From: JBBAGE01 sp041655055 | GTDB lineage: Bacteria > Pseudomonadota > Alphaproteobacteria > Rhodobacterales > Rhodobacteraceae | Assembly (NCBI GenBank): GCA_041655055.1 | Contig: JBBAGE010000018.1 | Coordinates: 1 to 22,428 of the forward strand | DNA: 22,428 nucleotides | Reading direction: 5' to 3' | Part shown: positions 1 through 7,423 of the stretch, piece by piece | Position numbering within the stretch: the stretch's first letter is position 1 | Layout of the letters: each line of letters begins with the position of its first letter | Program-made: the position numbers and the translations under genes | Notes under the pieces: model-generated | The model's database searches: none | What the model saw: only the letters and a program-made list of their open reading frames with translations | Told to the model about the DNA's origin: nothing

Positions 1-140
1 CAATGCGCGCCATCAAGCTGGGCGGAAATGGCCTTTTTCGCCAGCGAGGGCGAAATATCGGCGGCCACCTGCGCGGCGGTGATGCCAGCGTCATAGCTGC
101 GAATATTACCATCAGGAAGGGTGAGTGCGATCTGGGCCAT
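1..140 (-). CDS. thrS: Threonine-tRNA ligase, N-terminal fragment (cut by the window edge)
   Basis: The enzyme charges tRNA-Thr with threonine in the cytoplasm. Only the first 46 codons are in the window. They begin MAQIALTLPDGNIRSYDAGI and continue with an ADISPSLAKKAI stretch, which is the TGS domain that opens bacterial threonyl-tRNA synthetases (compare ITLPDGSQRHYD in E. coli). The ATG at 138-140 is preceded on the minus strand by GAGGAGG at good spacing, which fixes the start. The editing and catalytic domains lie outside the window. The gene diverges from the hydrolase that starts at 292, with about 150 bases between them. The TGS match is specific, so the call is confident despite the short length. 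Confidence 0.88.
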   Translation of the reverse strand, partial: MAQIALTLPDGNIRSYDAGITAAQVAADISPSLAKKAISAQLDGAH

Positions 141-291
141 ATGGGCCTCCTCGTCAGTTTGGCGCCCACGGAACGCCCGGTTGCGGGTATATATGGCCCC
201 CTTTTGGCCCCCGGTCACGGCGGTGTCAAGCGCAGCGGGTGGCGTTGGCTTTGCGGCTGCGCTAACCTGCCCGCGTAAACAGGAGGCAGTG

Positions 292-1050
292 ATGAGCAGA
301 TTTCTGGAAACCCCGTCCGGGCGCAAGATCGCCTATGTTGCAACGCCCGGAACCCTGCCTGGCGTGGTGTTTTTGGGGGGGTTTCGATCGGATATGGAAG
401 GGTCCAAGGCGCTTGCGCTGGAACAATGGGCCCGCGCGCAGGGCAGGGCGTTTCTGCGGTTCGATTATTCCGGCCACGGCCAGTCATCGGGCGCGTTTGA
501 AGACGGCGCCATCGGCGATTGGGCCGAAGATGCCTTGGCCGCGATCACCGCGCTGACCGAGGGGCCGCAGATTTTGGTGGGTTCCAGCATGGGTGGTTGG
601 ATAAGTCTTGTTCTGGCGCGGAAAATCCCCGAAAAGATCGCCGGAATTGTTGGAATTGCCGCAGCGCCGGATTTCACCGAGGATAGTTTCTGGGCCGGAT
701 TTTCACCCGCAGATCGCGACGCGCTGATGGCGCAGGGCCATATCGCGGTGCCGTCTGATTATGAAACCCCCTATACCGTGACCCGCCGCCTGATCGAGGA
801 TGGACGCAGCCATCTGGTGCTGCGCGATCCGCTGAACCTGCCGTTTCCGGTGCGCCTGTTGCAGGGCACGGCGGATACATCGGTGGATGTATCGGTGCCG
901 CTGCGGTTGCTGAACCATGCCGATTGCGCCGACATGCGGCTGACATTGGTAAAAGGGGCCGATCACCGGTTTTCAACCGATGAATGTTTGCGGCTGATCG
1001 AAAAGACGGTGGAAAAAGTGATTGCACGGGTGGGCCATGGCACGGCATGA
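292..1050 (+). CDS. Alpha/beta hydrolase, ABHD10-like esterase/thioesterase
   Basis: A 252-residue serine hydrolase with the full alpha/beta fold. The nucleophile elbow GSSMGG places Ser99. The acid is probably Asp195 in QGTADTS and the histidine is His225 in GADHRFS. The stretches RFDYSGHGQSSG (57-67) and GPQILVGSSMGGW (91-103) closely follow human ABHD10, a mitochondrial S-depalmitoylase and acyl-glucuronide esterase. The natural substrate in bacteria is not evident from sequence. The reading frame is open back to 121, but the ATG at 292 has AGGAGG seven to eight bases upstream, and the extra N-terminal residues do not resemble the family. No signal peptide or membrane segment is visible. 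A second hydrolase follows on the same strand. Confidence 0.85.
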   Translation: MSRFLETPSGRKIAYVATPGTLPGVVFLGGFRSDMEGSKALALEQWARAQGRAFLRFDYSGHGQSSGAFEDGAIGDWAEDALAAITALTEGPQILVGSSMGGWISLVLARKIPEKIAGIVGIAAAPDFTEDSFWAGFSPADRDALMAQGHIAVPSDYETPYTVTRRLIEDGRSHLVLRDPLNLPFPVRLLQGTADTSVDVSVPLRLLNHADCADMRLTLVKGADHRFSTDECLRLIEKTVEKVIARVGHGTA

Positions 1051-1118
1051 ATCCAATATTTCGGGGGCGTTTTGCGCCCGAAAATGGGGTTATTCTGTCA
1101 CAAATCGGGCATTGCATC

Positions 1119-1829
1119 ATGGATGAGCCGCTTGTTTTCATGGCGGGCTTTCTGGCGGATGCCCGGCTTTATGGCCCGCAACTGACCGAATTGGGGCTGG
1201 AACGCACCGTCATTCATGTGCCGTTGGTGGGCGACAGCGTCGAGGATATGGCAGGCCATGCGCTGCAATCGCTGCCGGCGCGGTTTGCGCTGACGGGACA
1301 TTCGCTGGGCGGCATGGTCGCGATGGAAATATTGCGCACCGCCCCCGATCGCGTCACCCGTATTGCGCTTATGGATACCAATGCCCAGGCCGAAACCCCC
1401 AGCGCGGCTGCCGCCCGCGAAGCGCGGATCGTGGGGGCCAAGGCCGGGCGGCTGGCCGAATCGCTGGCCGAGGAATTGCGCCCCGATGGGCTGGCCGACA
1501 GCCCGGATCGCGACGATATCTATCGGCTGTGGTTTCAGATGGGGCTGGATCAGGGCGCCGAAAATTTCGTGCGCCAATCGCGCGCCATGCAGCGCCGCCC
1601 CGATCAGCAACCGCATTTGCGCCGCGCGCGGCTGCCGGCCTTGTTGCTTTGCGGGGCCGAGGATCGGATCACCCCGCCGCGCCGGCATGAATTCGTCGCC
1701 GCCCTGATGCTGCGCGCGGATCTGGCGCTGATCGAAGGGGCGGGCCATGTGCCCATGCTTGAACGGCCCGATCTGGTGACGGCCGCGCTGCGCGAATGGC
1801 TGGCGCGGCCGGTTGATCAGGTGCCGTAG
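1119..1829 (+). CDS. Alpha/beta fold hydrolase
   Basis: A 236-residue hydrolase of unknown substrate. The elbow GHSLGG gives nucleophile Ser62. Asp182 (GAEDRITPP) and His210 (GAGHVPML) complete a plausible triad. The early motif FMAGFLADARLYGPQL is typical of small cytosolic hydrolases of this fold. The start is uncertain. ATG 1119 matches the usual N-terminus but has a poor ribosome binding site. An in-frame ATG at 1047 overlaps the upstream TGA as ATGA, would allow translational coupling, and would add 24 residues. The gene is probably co-transcribed with the ABHD10-like gene. Its last 13 bases overlap the end of the convergent aminotransferase gene. It is not closely related to the first hydrolase, so this is not a recent duplication. 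Confidence 0.8.
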   Translation: MDEPLVFMAGFLADARLYGPQLTELGLERTVIHVPLVGDSVEDMAGHALQSLPARFALTGHSLGGMVAMEILRTAPDRVTRIALMDTNAQAETPSAAAAREARIVGAKAGRLAESLAEELRPDGLADSPDRDDIYRLWFQMGLDQGAENFVRQSRAMQRRPDQQPHLRRARLPALLLCGAEDRITPPRRHEFVAALMLRADLALIEGAGHVPMLERPDLVTAALREWLARPVDQVP

Positions 1830-3010
1830 GCCTGCGCTATGCCTTTGACATCATCGACCGCAGACATGATCGCGCCGATGATGAAATCCAGCTCATGCCG
1901 CTTAAGCCGCGCGGGCAGGCGCATATCGCAGGCGCGCATCAGCATCGCCCGCGTTTGCGGCAATTCGGGCATATCGCCCATGAATTGCCAGTTCCAAAAG
2001 GCGCGGGCATTGTCATCGCTCATGCCGAAAATCTCGACCCCGGCGCCACGGCGGCGGGTGGCCTCGATAAAGGCGCTGGCCTCGTCCGTGGTGAAATCGA
2101 CCAGGTTGAACTGGATCGAATCGGGGGCGCGTTCCTCGGGCAGCAGGGCGGGCGGCACGTCGAGCCAGGGCGATTGGTTCAGCGCGGCCGCGACATAATC
2201 GTGATTGCTTCGCCCGTCGCGCACCCGGCGCGGCATTTCCGCCAGTTGCGGGCGGATCAGCGCCGCTGACATGTTTGACAGCCGCTGGTTATAAAGCGGC
2301 AGCTTGTTTTGCCAGAACCGGAAACGATCCTGCATATGGCCGTGCTTTTTCCAGTTATGTTCATAGGCGCCCGACATGATGATCGCGCGCGCGATCAGAT
2401 CATCATCATCGGTGATCAGAATACCGCCTTCGCCCGCGTTCAACAGCTTGTAGGATTGAAAGGAAAAACACCCCACACGCCCGATGGTGCCGATATTGCG
2501 CCCATGCCAGGTGGTGCCCAGCGAATGGGCGGCATCTTCGATCACCGGCACGCCGCGCGCATCGGCCAGCGCCATGATCGCATCCATATCGGATGTATGA
2601 CCGCGCATATGGCTGATCATGATGGCGGCGATATCATCGGTCAGCTTGGCAGCGAAATCCGCCATATCGATGCGGTAATTATCGCCCACCTCGACCAGAA
2701 CCGGCACGCATTCGGCATGGATCACCGCCGAAGGCACCGCCGCAAAGGTAAAGGCCGGGATCAGCACCTTGCTGTCGCGCGGCAATCCAAGCGCCTTGAG
2801 CGACAGGAACAGCGCCGCCGAACAGCTTGATACCGCCAGCGCGTAGCGCGCGCCGATCATCTGCGCGAATTCATGTTCCAGCAGCGTGACCGGTGCATTT
2901 TCGCTTGCACGGTAGCGGAACAGATCACCCGATTGCAGCAAAGCCTCGATCGCGGTGCGCGCGGCTTCGGGGATCGGCTCTGCATCATAGACATTAGGGA
3001 TGAGAGACAT
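1817..3010 (-). CDS. DegT/DnrJ/EryC1/StrS-family PLP aminotransferase
   Basis: A 397-residue fold-type I PLP enzyme. The SCSAALFLSLKALGL region (62-76) binds cofactor phosphate. Asp159 in VIEDAAHSLG contacts the pyridine nitrogen. Lys188 in FQSYKLLNAGEGG is the Schiff-base lysine. Family members mostly transaminate keto-sugars or cyclitols, with glutamate or glutamine as amino donor. Here it is the last gene of a minus-strand run behind PuuB-, PuuA- and amidotransferase-like genes, 98 bases after puuB, so an amine-related role is an inference. ATG 3010 was chosen for its GGAAAGG site. An upstream in-frame ATG at 3049 lacks one. The same frame stays open far upstream over puuB, but that is a codon-bias shadow. 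The substrate cannot be named from sequence. Confidence 0.85.
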   Translation of the reverse strand: MSLIPNVYDAEPIPEAARTAIEALLQSGDLFRYRASENAPVTLLEHEFAQMIGARYALAVSSCSAALFLSLKALGLPRDSKVLIPAFTFAAVPSAVIHAECVPVLVEVGDNYRIDMADFAAKLTDDIAAIMISHMRGHTSDMDAIMALADARGVPVIEDAAHSLGTTWHGRNIGTIGRVGCFSFQSYKLLNAGEGGILITDDDDLIARAIIMSGAYEHNWKKHGHMQDRFRFWQNKLPLYNQRLSNMSAALIRPQLAEMPRRVRDGRSNHDYVAAALNQSPWLDVPPALLPEERAPDSIQFNLVDFTTDEASAFIEATRRRGAGVEIFGMSDDNARAFWNWQFMGDMPELPQTRAMLMRACDMRLPARLKRHELDFIIGAIMSAVDDVKGIAQAYGT

Positions 3011-3108
3011 ATTTCGTGCCTTTCCGAAGCCAGTTTTCGCGGCAGACATTACTGGACGCAGGCGCAGAATGCCAAAGGTTTTTGGTAACGGAGTGATGAC
3101 ATTGCTGC

Positions 3109-4407
3109 TCAGATGCCGATCCGGTCGCGCAGCGCGAACCAGGTCATCGCCAGCGCAAGGATCGGGCTGCCCAAAGCGCGCCCGCCGGGAAAGGGCGCGA
3201 TGGGGATACGCGCCATGACATCGAAATCGCGCCGCTCGCCCTGTGTGGCATCGGCAAGGATTCGCCCTGCCAGCGTGGCCAGCGCCACCCCGTGCCCCGA
3301 ATACCCCGAAGCCGACCAGATCCCCGGCCGGGGCCGCGCAAAAAGCGGCATGCGTTTCATCGTGATCGCCAGCGTGCCGCCCCAGGCATATTCGATCGCG
3401 ATATCGGCCAGCCCGGGATAGATCGCGCGCATCGGCCCACGCACCTTGGCCGCGATATCGCGCGGGAAACGTTTGCCATAGCTTTCGCCGCCGCCAAACA
3501 GCAGGCGGCCATCCTCGGACCGGCGCCAGTAATTGACGACAAAGCGGTCGTCGGCCACGGCGATATCGTCGGGCAGGATATGGGCCGCATCCGGGCCAAG
3601 CGGTTCTGTCGCCACGATAAAATTGTTGATCGGCATCACGCGGCGCGCGACATGCGGTTGCAGCCCGCCCAGATAACCATTGCAAGCCAGCACCACCTGA
3701 TCGGCGCGGATGGCGTGGCCCGCCGCCAGCCGAAGGGTGGTTCCATCGATATGCGCCACGGTGCTGTGTTCAAAAATCCGCGCGCCGGCGGCATGGGCGG
3801 CCCGCGCCAGCCCATGGGTATACCGCAACGGATGCAGATGCGCGCCGCCGTGATCAAGCGTCCCGCCGGCAAAGGCATCCGACCCGATCAGCGCGGCGGT
3901 CGCGGCGCGATCAAGCGGCGTGATTTGATCGTAACCATAATCGCGCGCAAGCCGTTCGGCATAGGCATGCGCCATGGCCAGATCGCGGGCCGAGCGCACC
4001 ACATTGGCGATACCGGGGCGCAGGGCGGCATCGATATCGTGATCACGGATCAGGCGGGCGGTCAGGGCCTTGGCCTCTTGCGCCAGGGCCCAAAGGTGGT
4101 GGGCATCGGCGGCGCCCTGGGTGCGGGCCAAGGCATCTTGATCCAGCCGCTGACCCGATCCGACCTGCCCGCCGTTGCGCCCGGATGCGCCGTAACCCAC
4201 GACATGCGCCTCGACCAGCACCACATTCAGCCCCGCCTGTGCCAGATGCAGCGCGGCCGAAAGCCCCGTATAGCCGCCGCCGACCACGCAAATATCGCAG
4301 GCGATATCGCGATCGAGCGGCGCAAAGCCGGGGCCATCTTTGGTGGTGGCCGCATACCAGCTATCGGGGTGGCGGCCAAAGGGCGGGTTGGTGAACGCCG
4401 TGCTCAT
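3109..4407 (-). CDS. puuB: FAD-dependent oxidoreductase, gamma-glutamylputrescine oxidase type
   Basis: A 432-residue DAO-family flavoenzyme. The N-terminal SWYAAT motif, the dinucleotide-binding GGGYTG at 43-48 and GASGRNGGQ at 73-81 match E. coli PuuB (SWYSAT, GGGYTG, GASGRNGGQ). The C-terminal FAD-contact region includes WSASGYSGHGVALA. PuuB oxidises gamma-glutamylputrescine to an aldehyde, releasing ammonia and peroxide. The same fold serves other gamma-glutamyl amines, so the exact amine is open. The ATG overlaps the TGA of the upstream glutamine synthetase-like gene as ATGA, which indicates translational coupling. It lies in the amidotransferase-ligase-oxidase set. No signal peptide is seen. 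The enzyme class is confident and the substrate moderately so. Confidence 0.82.
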   Translation of the reverse strand: MSTAFTNPPFGRHPDSWYAATTKDGPGFAPLDRDIACDICVVGGGYTGLSAALHLAQAGLNVVLVEAHVVGYGASGRNGGQVGSGQRLDQDALARTQGAADAHHLWALAQEAKALTARLIRDHDIDAALRPGIANVVRSARDLAMAHAYAERLARDYGYDQITPLDRAATAALIGSDAFAGGTLDHGGAHLHPLRYTHGLARAAHAAGARIFEHSTVAHIDGTTLRLAAGHAIRADQVVLACNGYLGGLQPHVARRVMPINNFIVATEPLGPDAAHILPDDIAVADDRFVVNYWRRSEDGRLLFGGGESYGKRFPRDIAAKVRGPMRAIYPGLADIAIEYAWGGTLAITMKRMPLFARPRPGIWSASGYSGHGVALATLAGRILADATQGERRDFDVMARIPIAPFPGGRALGSPILALAMTWFALRDRIGI

Positions 4408-5759
4408 ACGTTCAGCAAAAGATGTTCGCGCTCCCAAGGCGAGATCACCTGCAGATATTCCTTGTTTTCCATGGCCTTGACGGCGGAATAGATGGTGCAG
4501 AACTCTTGGCCCAGCACCTCGCGGATGGCGTGATCGGCCTCAAGCGCCTCAAGCGCATCGCCAAGGTTATAGGGAATTTCATCCGAGGAATCATAGGCAT
4601 CCCCGACAAAGGCCGGGCGCGGCATCTGTTTTTCCTTCAGCCCCAGATAGCCGCAGGCCAATGAAGCCGCAATTCCCAGATAGGGGTTCACATCCATGCC
4701 CGGCAGGCGGTTTTCAATCCGCCGCCCGGCAGGTTCGGACACGGGCACCCGCAGGCCCGTTGTGCGGTTGTCGCGCCCCCATTCCAGATTGATCGGCGCC
4801 GCAAAGTCGCGCACATAGCGGCGATAGGAATTCACATAAGGCGCCAGAATCGCGATGGTCGAGGCCAGATGATTCTGCATCCCCGCGATGAAATGCATAA
4901 AGGCGGGCGTTTCATTCCCGTCGGCATCGGAAAAGATATTCTCGCCCGTGGCAATATCGACCACCGAATGATGGATATGCATGGCCGAACCGGGTTCGTC
5001 CTGAATGGGTTTGGCCATGAATGTGGCAAAGCAATTGTGGCGCAGGGCCGCTTCGCGGATCAGACGTTTGAAGAAAAAGATCTCATCCGCCAGCCGCACG
5101 GGATTGCCGTGGCGCAGGTTGATTTCGATCTGGCCGGCGCCGCCTTCTTGCAAGATGCCGTCGATTTCCAGGCCCTGTGCCTCGGCGAAATCGTAAATAT
5201 CATCAATCACCGGCCCGTATTCATCCACCGCGCTCAGCGAATAGGCCTGACGCGCCGCGGCCCGCCGCCCGGTGCGGCCGATGGGGGGCACGATCGGCTG
5301 ATTGGGGTCGATATTGGGGGCGACCAGAAAGAATTCCATTTCCGGCGCGATGATGGGCTTCCATCCCTCGGCCTCGAACAGGGCCATCACGCGTTTGAGC
5401 ACATTGCGCGGCGCGATCGGCACCGGATTGCCATCCTGGTCCTGGATATCATGGATCACCTGCAACGTGCCATCGGGTGTCCATGGCGATGCGGTCGCGG
5501 TGGAAAGATCGGGCGTCAGCACCATATCGGGTTCGGTGAATTCAAATTCCTCGCTCGACAGCCAACTGCCGGTGATCGTTTGCAAAAAGATCGAATTTGG
5601 CAGGTAAAACTTTTCCTGCCGCGCGAATTTCGCCGCAGGCATCGCCTTGCCGCGCGCAATCCCCGACAGATCGGCCACGATGCATTCCACCTCGTCCAGA
5701 CGGCGACCCTCAAGATGTTTGCGCGCGGCTTGGGGCAGCAGGGCGAGCAGATCAGTCAT
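4404..5759 (-). CDS. puuA: Glutamine synthetase family protein, probable gamma-glutamylpolyamine synthetase
   Basis: A 451-residue glutamine synthetase-fold ligase. ADLSGIARGKAMP (29-41) is the PuuA-like N-terminal beta-grasp signature, where PuuA has TDLNGCFRGKRIP. Metal-site glutamates are likely Glu140 and Glu142 (APEMEFFL), Glu205 and Glu212. HIHHS (261-265), NSYRR (310-314) and NRTTGLR (331-337) are catalytic and nucleotide-contact motifs. PuuA joins glutamate to putrescine with ATP. Related enzymes use other amines. The classical GlnA adenylylation-loop context is not seen. The start ATG overlaps the amidotransferase stop by 8 bases (ATGACTGA), and the frame also continues open upstream to 5849 without a better site. 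It is coupled to puuB downstream. Confidence 0.83.
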   Translation of the reverse strand: MTDLLALLPQAARKHLEGRRLDEVECIVADLSGIARGKAMPAAKFARQEKFYLPNSIFLQTITGSWLSSEEFEFTEPDMVLTPDLSTATASPWTPDGTLQVIHDIQDQDGNPVPIAPRNVLKRVMALFEAEGWKPIIAPEMEFFLVAPNIDPNQPIVPPIGRTGRRAAARQAYSLSAVDEYGPVIDDIYDFAEAQGLEIDGILQEGGAGQIEINLRHGNPVRLADEIFFFKRLIREAALRHNCFATFMAKPIQDEPGSAMHIHHSVVDIATGENIFSDADGNETPAFMHFIAGMQNHLASTIAILAPYVNSYRRYVRDFAAPINLEWGRDNRTTGLRVPVSEPAGRRIENRLPGMDVNPYLGIAASLACGYLGLKEKQMPRPAFVGDAYDSSDEIPYNLGDALEALEADHAIREVLGQEFCTIYSAVKAMENKEYLQVISPWEREHLLLNV

Positions 5760-6450
5760 GGCGTGCCTCTCTGGGCTGTTTGAAAAAATCCGCGATATGG
5801 GCGGCAAGGCGGGCGTCATCGGTATCGGCCCCAAGCGCGGCGCGGGCATCCGCGATCAGTTCGGGCGGATAGACGGGGTGATCGCCATAAAGGCGCAGAT
5901 ATTCGGCAATCACCGCCGGCGCCAGTTCAGGATGCGGCTGCAGGGTAAAGATCGTATCGCCATATTGCAGCGCGGCATTGGCGCAGAAATCGGATTGGCC
6001 AACCACCTGCGCGCTTTGGGGCACTGCGACGACCTGATCCTGATGCCAGGCATTCAGCGCCACCCGACCCAGACCATCCAGCCGGTATTCCTGCCGTCCC
6101 AGCGACCAGCCGCCGGCAAATTTCTCGACCCGGCCGCCAAGCGCCTGCGCGATGATCTGATGGCCAAAACAGATGCCTACCATCGGGATGGCCCGGCGGT
6201 GAATGGCGCGGATCAGATCTTCGAGCGGCGGGATGAACGGGTGATCTTCATAGGCGCCATGGCGCGATCCCGTCAAAAGCCAGCCTTGGGCCGCATCGGG
6301 GCTGGGGGGGAAGTCCATATCCACGACATTCCAGGTCTGAAATGTCAGCCCGTGACCGGACAAAAGCCGCATGAACATCTGATCGAAATCGCCATGAGCG
6401 GCCGCGATTTCACGATGCGTATGCCCGCATTGCAGGATGCCGATATGCAT
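5752..6450 (-). CDS. Class I glutamine amidotransferase-like protein
   Basis: A 232-residue type 1 glutamine amidotransferase domain. Cys94 in GICFGHQ, His173 in LQPHPE and Glu175 form the expected triad. LLTGSRHGAYED (58-69) is the oxyanion-side region of the GuaA/GMP synthase-like subgroup. It is not of the PuuD C26 gamma-glutamyl-GABA hydrolase type by motif. It sits directly upstream of the puuA-like gene, with overlapping ends, so it may hydrolyse the gamma-glutamyl bond or supply ammonia or glutamate to the ligase. That role is an inference. The ATG at 6450 has AAGAGAG upstream. It is the first gene of the four-gene puu-like set. 63 bases separate it from the TerB-like gene upstream, with no terminator visible, so the transcript may begin further up. 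Confidence 0.82.
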   Translation of the reverse strand: MHIGILQCGHTHREIAAAHGDFDQMFMRLLSGHGLTFQTWNVVDMDFPPSPDAAQGWLLTGSRHGAYEDHPFIPPLEDLIRAIHRRAIPMVGICFGHQIIAQALGGRVEKFAGGWSLGRQEYRLDGLGRVALNAWHQDQVVAVPQSAQVVGQSDFCANAALQYGDTIFTLQPHPELAPAVIAEYLRLYGDHPVYPPELIADARAALGADTDDARLAAHIADFFKQPREARHD

Positions 6451-6513
6451 GATGCTCTCTTGTGATTGAACGATGGGAAGCTAACCTGTCTGCAAAGGCT
6501 GGGCAAGGGGGGC

Positions 6514-6957
6514 TCAGGGCCGCGATTCGACCCGTTGGCGGGCCAGATTGCTGTCGCGGTCATTGATACCCAGCAGATTGGCCATCAACCGCAACATCGT
6601 GTTTTCTTCCTGCCCGCGTGTGCCATCGGCAAGGGCCACGGCCCACATGGCCTCGATCACGGCTTCGCGGTCTTCGTGGGGGACGGCATCCTTGATCGTG
6701 CGGGTGAAACGCACGGTATCGGGGGCCTCGGCCTCAAGCACTTCGGCGTGATGGCGCAGGGCCGTGGCCTCAAACGGGGAAAGCGCGTAGCGATGGGCCA
6801 GGATTTTATCGATCCGGGCGATTTCATCGTCGTGATATTGCCCGTCGGCCCGCGCGATCCGCACCAAAAGCGCGCTTAGCGCAAGCCGACAATCGGCTGC
6901 GGACACCGGCTCGGCGGTGCTGCGCTGGGCAAGCCTTCTGAGAAGATCAGCGAACAT
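6514..6957 (-). CDS. TerB-like (tellurite resistance TerB domain) protein, copy 1
   Basis: A 147-residue, mostly helical acidic protein. Two ADG-centred helical repeats are visible: ARADGQYHDDEIARID (about 35-50) and ALADGTRGQEENTML (about 108-122). This acidic repeat arrangement is typical of the TerB/TerB-like fold. Members are associated with stress responses, metal binding or membrane-related complexes, but no reaction is known. It is clearly related to the gene at 7009-7419 and probably arose by tandem duplication. ATG 6957 was chosen because upstream in-frame codons give only a TTG start. The Shine-Dalgarno region is weak. A specific role in tellurite resistance should not be assumed, as the rest of a ter cluster is absent. 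Confidence 0.75.
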   Translation of the reverse strand: MFADLLRRLAQRSTAEPVSAADCRLALSALLVRIARADGQYHDDEIARIDKILAHRYALSPFEATALRHHAEVLEAEAPDTVRFTRTIKDAVPHEDREAVIEAMWAVALADGTRGQEENTMLRLMANLLGINDRDSNLARQRVESRP

Positions 6958-7008
6958 GACCGCAGATATAGGCAGGAATGATCCCCCCGCCAAGCCCCGT
7001 TCGTTCGA

Positions 7009-7419
7009 TCAGCGCAGGTCGGTGGTGTCGATGCCAAGCGCGCTTGCGACCTGACGAAAGGCCGATTCCTCGGCATTGACGCTATTGCCATCGGCCAGCA
7101 CCACTTTCCACATCGCAGCCACCCAGGCAGAACGTTCGGCAAAGGGGATCGCGGGTTTAACGGCCTGCACGAATTCGGCGGTGGCGGGGGCCTGCGCTTC
7201 GAGTTTCTGGCAGCGGGTGCGCAGTTGCGCGGCCTCGACCGGGTTCAGATCAAAGCGGTCGGCCAGGATATGATCGATCTGGCGGATTTCCTCGAATGCG
7301 TAATTGCCATCGGATTTGGCCACCCGCACCAGCAGCGCGCCAAGCGCCAACTGGGCCTCGTCGGCGGGCAGGGTATCAAGCCGGCCACCGGCAAGCGCTG
7401 CGATCAGGTTCTTGAACAT
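7009..7419 (-). CDS. TerB-like (tellurite resistance TerB domain) protein, copy 2
   Basis: A 136-residue helical protein paralogous to the downstream copy. Both begin MF followed by an amphipathic helix. They share LALGALLVRVAKSDG versus LALSALLVRIARADG near residue 30, EEIRQIDHILADRF versus DEIARIDKILAHRY, and AAMWKVVLADG versus EAMWAVALADG. The ATG lies four bases after the pyrG stop (TAAGCACATG), so it is almost certainly translated from the pyrG transcript. 51 bases separate it from copy 1. No export signal or membrane segment is evident. Its function is unknown. The TerB assignment rests on the acidic helical repeats and the pair's mutual similarity. Confidence 0.75.
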   Translation of the reverse strand: MFKNLIAALAGGRLDTLPADEAQLALGALLVRVAKSDGNYAFEEIRQIDHILADRFDLNPVEAAQLRTRCQKLEAQAPATAEFVQAVKPAIPFAERSAWVAAMWKVVLADGNSVNAEESAFRQVASALGIDTTDLR

Positions 7420-7423
7420 GTGC

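Noticed and set aside
1063..1080. Hairpin GGGCG-TTTTG-CGCCC between the two hydrolases as a terminator
   Set aside because: The stem is only five bases and no T-run follows. Tight gene spacing favours co-transcription.
3011..3685. Upstream in-frame extension of the DegT gene through puuB
   Set aside because: Frame is open but lies in a different frame of puuB, carries no aminotransferase sequence, and the ATG at 3010 has a good ribosome site.
3292..4491. 399-residue plus-strand frame opposite puuB
   Set aside because: It mirrors puuB codon bias; no recognisable motif and no ribosome site.
6514..7419. Tellurite-resistance operon
   Set aside because: Only TerB-like domains are present. terA, terC, terD, terZ or partner genes are missing from the window.
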